From UBA10347 sp905182135 (GTDB taxonomy: Bacteria > Actinomycetota > Acidimicrobiia > Acidimicrobiales > UBA10347): a DNA stretch of 64,000 nucleotides. The notes below the pieces were generated by a model. That model was not told the origin of the DNA. It did not search any database and was given only the letters and a program-made list of their open reading frames with translations. Both the position numbers and the translations under genes were made by a program. The stretch lies in assembly GCA_963925805.1 (NCBI GenBank), contig CAWUSE010000016.1, positions 6,824 through 70,823 on the forward strand, read 5' to 3'. Each line of letters opens with the position of its first letter. Positions within the stretch are counted from its first letter, which is position 1. Positions 8,726 through 16,224 of this stretch are shown piece after piece.

Positions 8726-11700
8726 ATGGCAAGACCTGTTGCACCATGGAGAATCGGCGTCGACGTCGGTGGCACTTTTACCGACCTCGTCCTCGTTGAC
8801 GCTGATGCCTCTAGCTGGGTCGCCAAGGTCCCCTCGGTTCCATCGGACCCCAGCCATGGTGTGTTGGCCGCCGTCGAGCGAGTCGCTGCGGACCTTGGTT
8901 TGCCTACTCGTGAAGTGCTCGCGCAATGCGGTCTGTTCGTTCATGGTTCAACCATCGCGACGAACACCATGCTCGAAGGCAAGGGAGCCACCGTCGGCCT
9001 CGTGACCACCGAGGGATTTCGCGACGTCATCGAAATCCGTCGCGGACTGCGCCCTGATCAGTGGAACCATCGCGAGCCCTATGCCCCGGTGCTAGTTCCT
9101 CGATATCTGCGACTGCCTATGGCTGGCCGTATCGATGCCGACGGCAGCGAACACCAACCACTCGACCTCGGTCACATCGACGATCTCTTGGCAACGTTTC
9201 GCGACGAGGGCGTCGAGTCAATCGCCGTTGCATTCATGAACAGCTACGCAAACCCTGCGCACGAACATGCTGCTGCTGACGCGCTCAGCCAAGCTTGGGA
9301 CGGGAACTGGATCAGCACATCAGCAGATGTGTCGCCTCTCATGGGCGAATATGAACGCACATCGACTGCGGTCGTTAACGCCACGCTCATGCCGCTCGTC
9401 GTCGGCTACCTCCACCGGCTTGAGACTGAACTGATCGAGCGAGGGCTCGTCCGCTCATTGCTGCTCGTGCAGTCGAACGGCGGCGCCGCCTCGGTCGACC
9501 AGTTGGCATCGCGACCGGTCAATCTCCTGCTCAGCGGCCCCGCCGCCGCAGTCGGAGCCCTCACCCTGTACAGCCATCTCGTTGACGATTTAGGTGTGGC
9601 CGACGGCGACGAGGGCAACCTCATTTCGATGGAGATTGGAGGCACCTCGTGTGATGTCCTGCTTATGGCCGGCCGCGAGGTCGACACCAAGGACGACATC
9701 GACGTTGCCGGGTACCACGTATCCACGCCTGCAATCGATATCCATACGATCGGCGCTGGCGGCGGCACAATTGCCGGTGTAGACGATGCTGGGATGTTGT
9801 TCGTCGGGCCCGAAGGAGCCGGTGCTGATCCTGGACCCGCCTGTTACGGCCACGGGGGCGCGCTCCCTACCGTCACCGACGCGCATCTGGTACTTGGACG
9901 CCTCCGTCCGGGCAAGTCCCCAGGCGGCACGCTCGACCTCAACCTCCAGGCAGCAACCGACGCGATTCGCACCCATGTGGCAGAACCACTCGGCATGTCG
10001 GTGCCAGACGCTGCCGCCGGAATCATCGAGTTGACCGAGCAACATTTGCTGAGCGCAGTGGAACATATCTCGATCGAGCGAGGCCACTCCCCTCGCCGTT
10101 TCAGCCTGGTCGCGGCTGGCGGGGCGGGTCCCATGCACGGCGCAGCGATCGGCGCCGGCTTGGGATGTCACCAGGTGTACGTTCCCCGCGACGCTGGCGC
10201 ATTGTGTGCCATCGGCATGTTGCACGCCGACATTCGTCAGGACTTCACCAAGGTGCTGGTTGGCTCGCTTGACGACCTGCCCAACGAGGTTGTGTTGGCA
10301 GGCTTCGCTGATCTTGAATCGCGGGCCCTGGACACGATGCAAACCGAGGGCTTCGCCGAAGACGCTGTTCATCTACGACACGAACTCGAACTCCATCACC
10401 CTGGGCAGATGTGGAGCATCCGAGTGCGGCTCAGTGCCGGTGCGTTTGACCCAGCGACCGTCCGCGCCGCGTTCGAAGTCGAGTACGAGCGCTTGTATGG
10501 ACATGTCCAGAACGACGGCACCGTCATGGTGGCGTCGCTCCGCCTGATCGCAAGCGCCTCGCCAGCAGTCCAAGCCCGGCCTCGCACCATCACTGAAGTG
10601 ACCAATGAGGATCTCGCCCCAAGCGAGCAGCGTGCCGTCTGGTTCCCGAATGATGGCTGGGTCGACGCAGCCGTCTTCGATGGCGCCCAACTTCACCCTG
10701 GCGAGCGGATCACAGGCCCGGCTCTGATCGAGGAACTCACTACGACCGTGGTCGTTCGACCCGGCGATGAACTGGTCGTCGATCCCACCGGCAACTTCAT
10801 GATCAGCCTCGCTCCGAGCGATCGTTCCATAATCGCAGCACCCGGCGTCGACGCAGCTCGCTCTAGTGAGGGTCTCGATCCTGTGATCTTGGCTCTCATG
10901 CAGAACCGCCTGGACCAGATCACCCGACATATGGGCTGGGTCATGACCCGAACCGCCCGCAGCACGATCTTCAGCCAGAGTCACGACTTCAGCTGCTTCA
11001 TCAGTACGCCCGACGGAACGCTTGTCGCCAATGCTGACGGCATCCCCATCCACACCGGTGGCGGCGGGTTCGCTGTGCGCGCTTTGCTTGGACGGTTCGC
11101 CGGTCGCATTAATCCCGGCGATGTGTTCTTGTTGTCTGATCCCTATGTCGCAGGCGGCAATCATCTACCCGACTGGGTTATCGCTCGTCCAATATTTGTT
11201 GACGACGCCCTCATGGGTTTCTGTTGCAACAGGGCCCACCAAAATGACATCGGTGGCGGCCTAGCCGGCACGTATAATCCCCAGGCCACCGAGATATGGC
11301 ACGAGGGCATCCGGCTTCCTGTTCTCAAGCTGATCGAGCAAGGTCAGGTACGAGACGACCTGTGGGAGCTGTTGCTCATCAACTGCCGCACCCCTGAGTT
11401 GCTCGATGGGGATCTGCTGGCCATGATTGGATCCACTCGTATTGGTGGCGAGCGGGTACAGGCATTAATCACCGAGCTGGGCCAGAACGAATACCTTCGT
11501 TACCTCGACGGCGTGCTCGATCACGCTGACCGACGGATGCGCCTGGCCGTTGGCGAGTTGCCCGATGGCGTCTTCTATGGCGAGGACCATTCAGACAACG
11601 ACTGCTTCGTCGAGACCGACATCGCCGTGCGAGTGACACTCACCGTCACGGGCGACTCTGTGACGGTCGATTTCACTGGCACCGACCCGCAAATTGAAGG

Positions 11701-12589
11701 GTTCAAGAACAGCTCGATCGCAAACACCTATTCGTCTGTGTATCTGGCGATCTCAAGCTTCTTCGACACGTCGATCCCTCGAAATGAAGGTACCTATCGG
11801 GGCGTGACTATCATCGCCCCCGAGGGTTCCATCGTGAATGCGCTACCACCAGCGCCTATGACGATGAACACCGTCTATGTCGCTCATGAGATCGTGATCG
11901 CCGTCTGGCAGGCACTTGCCGAAGCCGATCCATCGCGTGCATGCGCCGCATGGTCAAAGACCATGCATGGTCACGTCGCTGGTAAACGTGACGACGGGAC
12001 AACCTGGGTCATGTATCACTGGCATGCCATGGGAACCCCAGGCGCTACCGCTGAGCGCGATGGATTCGCTCAGATGGGCCATCTCATCAGTCTCGGCGGG
12101 CTCGACATACCCAACCTTGAGTTTCACGAGCAAATGTTCGACGTGCGCTATCTGCAACATGAGCAACGTTGCGACAACGCAGGTCCTGGACTGCGGCGCG
12201 GTGGAACGGGCGTGCGATACGTGGCCGACGTCCTCCAGCCAGCGACCTGGTCATACCGGGCCGAAGGGCTCGGCTCAGTAAGCGGACACGGCGTTCGTGA
12301 CGGCGGCGACGGCGGGGTCGGAAACGAGTGGATCCATCCGGTCGAAGGCGACGAGTTCGTTCCACCAAAGTATGGGGTACACAAACTTGGGCCTGCACGA
12401 ATGACAGCGGAGACACCTGGAGGCGGCGGCTGGGGCGACCCGTTCACACGCGACCCGCTCCTCGTATTGCGTGATGTACGCGACGGCGTTGTCTCGCCAG
12501 AAGCTGCCCAAACCGACTACGGCGTTGCGCTCATGAGCGACGGCCGATCTGTCGATCAGGCCGCCACTACCGAGCTGAGGAATCCTTAG
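8726..12589 (+). CDS. Fused hydantoinase/oxoprolinase, HyuA-HyuB in one chain
   Basis: A 1287-residue protein. Residues 1 to about 690 are the ATP-dependent HyuA half (IGVDVGGTFTDLVLVDAD at the start, LSGPAAAVGAL, MEIGGTSCDVLLM, AAGGAGPMHGAAIG). From about 716 (LDPVILALMQNRLDQITRHM) it is the HyuB half (SHDFSCFI, DVFLLSDPY, GGNHLPDW and the C-terminal PGGGGWGDP). The family opens cyclic amides such as 5-oxoproline, hydantoins or N-methylhydantoin with ATP, or carboxylates acetone or acetophenone. In bacteria the halves are often separate genes; the single chain resembles eukaryotic-type 5-oxoprolinase and some actinobacterial forms. A GGAGG site precedes ATG 8726. Confidence 0.93.
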   Translation: MARPVAPWRIGVDVGGTFTDLVLVDADASSWVAKVPSVPSDPSHGVLAAVERVAADLGLPTREVLAQCGLFVHGSTIATNTMLEGKGATVGLVTTEGFRDVIEIRRGLRPDQWNHREPYAPVLVPRYLRLPMAGRIDADGSEHQPLDLGHIDDLLATFRDEGVESIAVAFMNSYANPAHEHAAADALSQAWDGNWISTSADVSPLMGEYERTSTAVVNATLMPLVVGYLHRLETELIERGLVRSLLLVQSNGGAASVDQLASRPVNLLLSGPAAAVGALTLYSHLVDDLGVADGDEGNLISMEIGGTSCDVLLMAGREVDTKDDIDVAGYHVSTPAIDIHTIGAGGGTIAGVDDAGMLFVGPEGAGADPGPACYGHGGALPTVTDAHLVLGRLRPGKSPGGTLDLNLQAATDAIRTHVAEPLGMSVPDAAAGIIELTEQHLLSAVEHISIERGHSPRRFSLVAAGGAGPMHGAAIGAGLGCHQVYVPRDAGALCAIGMLHADIRQDFTKVLVGSLDDLPNEVVLAGFADLESRALDTMQTEGFAEDAVHLRHELELHHPGQMWSIRVRLSAGAFDPATVRAAFEVEYERLYGHVQNDGTVMVASLRLIASASPAVQARPRTITEVTNEDLAPSEQRAVWFPNDGWVDAAVFDGAQLHPGERITGPALIEELTTTVVVRPGDELVVDPTGNFMISLAPSDRSIIAAPGVDAARSSEGLDPVILALMQNRLDQITRHMGWVMTRTARSTIFSQSHDFSCFISTPDGTLVANADGIPIHTGGGGFAVRALLGRFAGRINPGDVFLLSDPYVAGGNHLPDWVIARPIFVDDALMGFCCNRAHQNDIGGGLAGTYNPQATEIWHEGIRLPVLKLIEQGQVRDDLWELLLINCRTPELLDGDLLAMIGSTRIGGERVQALITELGQNEYLRYLDGVLDHADRRMRLAVGELPDGVFYGEDHSDNDCFVETDIAVRVTLTVTGDSVTVDFTGTDPQIEGFKNSSIANTYSSVYLAISSFFDTSIPRNEGTYRGVTIIAPEGSIVNALPPAPMTMNTVYVAHEIVIAVWQALAEADPSRACAAWSKTMHGHVAGKRDDGTTWVMYHWHAMGTPGATAERDGFAQMGHLISLGGLDIPNLEFHEQMFDVRYLQHEQRCDNAGPGLRRGGTGVRYVADVLQPATWSYRAEGLGSVSGHGVRDGGDGGVGNEWIHPVEGDEFVPPKYGVHKLGPARMTAETPGGGGWGDPFTRDPLLVLRDVRDGVVSPEAAQTDYGVALMSDGRSVDQAATTELRNP

Positions 12590-12855
12590 GACCATGTCCA
12601 CTTGACCCTGTGGATAATTCCGTAGGCAATCTGTGTGCCTCGCCAACCCTCAAACTTGTAAAGACCGTAAGCCAGCACGCTGCCAGACAACCGAATCCCG
12701 GCTGCTCGCAAGGTCATAGCGGCCACTACTCCTCGTTCGGAATCACGGAAGCAAAAATGCAGAGAGTGCCACACGGGGCTCCTGGATGCACACTATGACT
12801 ATGGATGCACACTATGACTAGCCGGACGAGGCCCTAGGCCTCCGACACCCTCTCG
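12590..12855. other. Intergenic region with decayed-looking sequence
   Basis: No gene is supported. On the minus strand a frame of about 60 codons (12586-12774) has protein-like composition but no recognisable family, and may be debris. A perfect 19-bp tandem duplication lies at 12783-12820 (separate entry). Confidence 0.4.
12783..12820. repeat. Tandem duplication, 19 bp x 2, perfect
   Basis: The unit TGGATGCACACTATGACTA occurs twice head to tail with no mismatch. It is one of many short tandem duplications in the spacers of this window and its identity implies recent origin. Confidence 0.95.
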
Positions 12856-13194
12856 TTACTCCTCGAACGAGACGAGGATCGCAGCGTTCGCCATGATCAA
12901 CACGTCGTCGTCGCTGGGCGAGGCCACATCCAAGCCACCCTTTTTAGCCGTGACCGTCACGGTGCCGTATGGCACCTCTTCGGCCACAGCCTCACAGTCG
13001 ACCTGGTCTGGTTCAGCAGCGCCGATGATGACGTCTACGAACATGTCGTGGACTGTTTTGCCGGTTGCGTTGAACAGGTTCAAGCTGCTGTGTCGCAGCG
13101 CATCGGACACTGCCCGGCGCGCTGCCTTGGTGTAATCGCCCCCATGAACGTCGACACCCATGCCCATCTCGGTAATCCAGCGGGTCTTAACCAT
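12856..13194 (-). CDS. Lin0512 family protein
   Basis: A 112-residue protein that matches the conserved Lin0512 family (about 110 residues): MGVDVHGGDYTKAARRAVSDAL, the GKTVHDMFVDVIIGAAEP segment and VPYGTVTVTAKKGGL. The family has no established function; it resembles a small oligomeric fold. Its ATG overlaps the stop of the upstream crotonase gene by one base (TAATG), so the two are cotranscribed and probably work on the same pathway. Confidence 0.88.
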   Translation of the reverse strand: MVKTRWITEMGMGVDVHGGDYTKAARRAVSDALRHSSLNLFNATGKTVHDMFVDVIIGAAEPDQVDCEAVAEEVPYGTVTVTAKKGGLDVASPSDDDVLIMANAAILVSFEE

Positions 13195-14030
13195 TATTCG
13201 CCTTTGAAGATAGGAGTTCGTTTCTCAACGAAGGCAGCGGCCGCCTCGCGGTGATCCGCAGTCGCCATCGTAAAGATCATGTTGGTCGCTTCGGCATCTA
13301 GTGCTGTTGCCAGGTCAACGTCGGATGCTCGGTTCAAGTTTTCCTTCATACGAGCGATCGCTATCGGTGCCTGATCCGCAATATCGGCACACCAGCGAAG
13401 AGCGGCAGCTTCGAAGTCATCGTCGTGAAGCACGGCATTAACCAAGCCAAGTTCATAGGCCTGAGCTGCAGTGAGACGTGGCGAACGGAAGTACAACTCT
13501 TTTGCTTTGGCCTCGCCAACAAGTCGGTTCATGAACCAGCTCCCACCAAAGTCACCGGATGCCCCAACATTGGCGAATGCGGTGACCAGGAGCGCCTTCG
13601 GAGCGGCTACCCGCAAGTCGGCGGCGAGTGCAATAGACATTCCAGCCCCAGCTGCAGCACCCGGCAGCGCAGCAACGACAGGCTTAGGGAAGTTGTGTAA
13701 AGCCAGTGACACTTCTCGTTGGCGGCGCTGCAGGTCGACCACACGATCATCATCGCTCATGGTCGCCCGTTGACCCTCGCCACTCATATGCGACTGGTTC
13801 ATGGCCTTTACGTCACCACCAGCGCAGAAGGCACCACCCGCACCTGTGACCATCACCACGCGCACAGCGTCGTCAGTCTCGATCGCTTGAAGCGCCGTGT
13901 TGAATCCGTCGTACATTTCCTGGGACAATGCGTTACGACGGTCCGGTCGGTTGAATGTGAGAACGGCAACGCGATCCTCAATTCGCCCGAGCAGATCGTT
14001 TGTACCTGTTTCTAGCGCTGCAGCCATCAT
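13194..14030 (-). CDS. Enoyl-CoA hydratase/isomerase family protein
   Basis: A 278-residue crotonase. LTFNRPDRRNALSQEMYDGF is the usual N-terminal strand-helix, GAGGAFCAGGDVKAM is the oxyanion-hole segment near residue 65-80, and FGGSWFMNRLVGEAKAKELYF follows the active-site loop. The position of the usual second glutamate reads DFGG, as in some isomerase-like members. An AGGAG site lies upstream of ATG 14030. It precedes the Lin0512 gene with a one-base overlap. Confidence 0.92.
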   Translation of the reverse strand: MMAAALETGTNDLLGRIEDRVAVLTFNRPDRRNALSQEMYDGFNTALQAIETDDAVRVVMVTGAGGAFCAGGDVKAMNQSHMSGEGQRATMSDDDRVVDLQRRQREVSLALHNFPKPVVAALPGAAAGAGMSIALAADLRVAAPKALLVTAFANVGASGDFGGSWFMNRLVGEAKAKELYFRSPRLTAAQAYELGLVNAVLHDDDFEAAALRWCADIADQAPIAIARMKENLNRASDVDLATALDAEATNMIFTMATADHREAAAAFVEKRTPIFKGE

Positions 14031-14396
14031 GAACTCCTGTCAATGGATTATCGAAGAGACATTAGTTGGGTACTAGGCGCAAACCCGATTTCGGTTCAAA
14101 GGGTGACCGCTTTAGACAGGAACTAACCAAAGGCCGCTGCCGCTCGCAGCACCACTAAGAACGTGCTCAGCGCACACAGTGTCCGTTCCACTGGACACAC
14201 AGTGTCGGTCAGGCACCAGCGTCACTATGTCCAGACCCCGGTCCGTGAAGTTTCTGCCCCTACCGACAAGCAGGCCCGACGGTCATGGTCTCCGACTTAC
14301 CACAAAAATTCTGAGCGACCTAGCGACCTGAACGAGCCCGTGGCCTATGACATCGACCGACAATTCGTAGCGGCAACCGAACTACTGGATAGGGCG
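14031..14396. other. Gene-free stretch of about 365 bp
   Basis: I see no supported gene. A direct repeat of CACACAGTGTC occurs at 14173-14183 and 14196-14206, and GTGTCC/GGACAC between them form a small inverted repeat. A plus-strand frame at 14163-14441 runs into the histidine phosphatase gene and looks like chance or debris. Confidence 0.4.
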
Positions 14397-14975
14397 CTAT
14401 CGGAGCCCATCCAGATGGCTGGTTACATTGAATTCAATTAGGCGGGCCGAATCCAACGTCGTGGCAACTCGACAGATTGACGCTTGGCCTAAGAACAATC
14501 GCCATGTGGTGTCATCACTAGCGCCGAGCGCCCAGGCTACCGACGCCTTAATCGGCGACACATGGCTCACCACAACGATATTTTGGTGCACCGCGTCGAC
14601 CGCTAAGTCGGCCAAACCGTGACGAACTCGACTGCCCAGTTCGTTCAGGGTCTCGCCGTTTGGTGGGCGAAAATCAAGGTCGTTACGCCACAGGGCCCAC
14701 GTCTCAGCCGGCACGTCTTTGACTGGCTTGGCTTCCCAGTCGCCATAGTCCAGCTCGATGAAACGCTCGTCGGTCTCAACCGGCTGTCCAATGGCCGCAG
14801 CGGTCTGTTGGGCTCGCACAAGGGGGCTGGCTATCACCCGGTCAACCGGCCCAATCGCCGCAGCCGCAGCCCGGGCCTGTTGTACGCCAAGTTCGTCGAG
14901 CTCGAGATCGATACGGCCCTGGAGCAGGCCACCTGCATTGGCCTTAGTTCGACCATGGCGTAGAAGAATCAGCAT
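14397..14975 (-). CDS. Histidine phosphatase family protein
   Basis: A 192-residue phosphoglycerate-mutase-like phosphatase. The catalytic RHG motif is at residues 6-8 (LILLRHGRTKAN), the proton-donor segment is FIELDYGDWE, and the second histidine is in NIVVVSHVSPIKA. Substrates could be phosphosugars, alpha-ribazole phosphate or others. In actinobacteria a histidine phosphatase (often fused to RNase HI) is found next to a DUF164 zinc-ribbon protein; here the same pair occurs with one small membrane protein between, which supports the taxonomic reading. Confidence 0.92.
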   Translation of the reverse strand: MLILLRHGRTKANAGGLLQGRIDLELDELGVQQARAAAAAIGPVDRVIASPLVRAQQTAAAIGQPVETDERFIELDYGDWEAKPVKDVPAETWALWRNDLDFRPPNGETLNELGSRVRHGLADLAVDAVHQNIVVVSHVSPIKASVAWALGASDDTTWRLFLGQASICRVATTLDSARLIEFNVTSHLDGLR

Positions 14976-14990
14976 CGGTAGTCCTGTCTG

Positions 14991-15470
14991 TCAGCGTAGC
15001 AGCGCACGGTCAACGCGACCGCTGGAGCGAAAGAGGTCGCGTCGTTTCGGATCATTCAGGCCAAGGAAGCGGTAGAGCCACACAAAAACGAGAGCTCCAA
15101 TGATTTCAAGCACGATGGCCAACGCTGTGGGCGGCACGCTCGGCCGACTTTCGTCGAGGCTAAGGCCGAACGTGGGCCACCAAAAAAGGTCCTTGTTCGT
15201 CCATGTTCCGGCAAGGGCTTGGTGCACGAAAACGCCGATTGGGAGGCCAAGCCAGCGCCGTTGGAAGAGGCGTCGTCCCCAACCAATGAGCATGACCGCA
15301 ATCATCATCACAACCGGGAACAAGACCGAATGCATCACCCACGGAGGGCCCCATAAAAAGTCCAGCCAGGGCAGCAGCGATCCAGCCATTATCAATCGAT
15401 AGTCAAGCGCCGCCGAGTCAAAGACCAACAGCACGAGCGCAAACGAGAGCGCGAGGAACCAGAGGAACAT
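14991..15470 (-). CDS. Small integral membrane protein, unknown function
   Basis: A 159-residue protein with about four hydrophobic segments: residues 2-20, 45-65 (MHSVLFPVVMMIAVMLIGWG), a shorter one near 80, and 115-138. The C-terminus is basic and cytoplasmic in a simple prediction. I do not recognise the family. It lies 15 bp from the histidine phosphatase and 19 bp from the zinc-ribbon gene, so the three form an operon. Confidence 0.75.
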   Translation of the reverse strand: MFLWFLALSFALVLLVFDSAALDYRLIMAGSLLPWLDFLWGPPWVMHSVLFPVVMMIAVMLIGWGRRLFQRRWLGLPIGVFVHQALAGTWTNKDLFWWPTFGLSLDESRPSVPPTALAIVLEIIGALVFVWLYRFLGLNDPKRRDLFRSSGRVDRALLR

Positions 15471-15489
15471 ATGCGAATATCAGCTGTGC

Positions 15490-16200
15490 TCAGCGCACCA
15501 AGATGCGGTTGCATTCGCCGCACCGGACGATGCTGCCCTCAGGCTCTTTGCGGACTCGGTCATATTCGATGGAGGGCAAGGTCAGGTGGCAGCCCTGACA
15601 TGTCTTGGCGATGAGTCGGCAGATACCTACTCCACCGCAGTCAGCTCGTGATTGCTCGTAGCTCGTGATGAGTTCGGGGTCGACCTCGGTGATGGCTTCG
15701 GCCCGCTCTGACTGCTGGGACTCGATCTCGGCCCGGATAGAGCTCTGAGACGCTGCCAAAGAGTCGATCGCTTGCTCTCGCCGTTGCTCTACAGAAAGGA
15801 GCTTGTCATCAAACGCACCAAGCGACACATCGAGCGGTTCGGCTTCCTCCATCGCTTCGAGGACATGGTCTTCGATCTCGGCGCGACGCCGATTCAGCGT
15901 GACCACTTCGTCTTGAATGGCCTGCAGGTCTTTGTGTGCAGTGACGCTGCCGTCGTAGAGTCGCAGGTTCTCTTTGTCGATCCGAGCGGTCACGATCGCT
16001 GCCTCGTCTTCGAAACGCTTCTGTTCGCGCTCGACCTGATGGTGTCGCTCCGCTGCCCCGGCTCGCTCGGCCTCAAGGTGTGATTGCTCGTCGTCGAGCA
16101 GTGTCAGCACAGAGAACTCAGGAAGTGTCGTGAGGCTATGCGCCAACCGGTCAATCGTTGAATCGTGATCCTGGACAACCAACAACTGCGCAAGGGTCAT
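15490..16200 (-). CDS. C4-type zinc-ribbon/coiled-coil protein (DUF164, CT398-like)
   Basis: A 236-residue protein. Residues 1-170 are a long charged coiled coil typical of the CT398/DUF164 family. The C-terminal zinc ribbon has two CxxC knuckles, CQGCHL near 203 and CGECNRI near 228. Homologues bind nucleic acid or act as adaptor proteins; the precise job is not settled. It is encoded next to a histidine phosphatase, as in many actinobacteria. Confidence 0.92.
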   Translation of the reverse strand: MTLAQLLVVQDHDSTIDRLAHSLTTLPEFSVLTLLDDEQSHLEAERAGAAERHHQVEREQKRFEDEAAIVTARIDKENLRLYDGSVTAHKDLQAIQDEVVTLNRRRAEIEDHVLEAMEEAEPLDVSLGAFDDKLLSVEQRREQAIDSLAASQSSIRAEIESQQSERAEAITEVDPELITSYEQSRADCGGVGICRLIAKTCQGCHLTLPSIEYDRVRKEPEGSIVRCGECNRILVR

Positions 16201-16224
16201 CGGCGCAGTGTAGAGCTTGGCTGC

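Noticed and set aside
9590..10372. Long antisense frame of 260 codons inside the hydantoinase gene (and others at 10373-11164)
   Set aside because: These are shadow frames opposite a GC-rich coding region with clear family motifs; they have no ribosome site or recognisable domain.
12783..12820. Tandem duplications considered as insertion-sequence target duplications or IS ends
   Set aside because: Copies are directly adjacent with nothing between them, there are no transposase genes in the window, and units differ from site to site.
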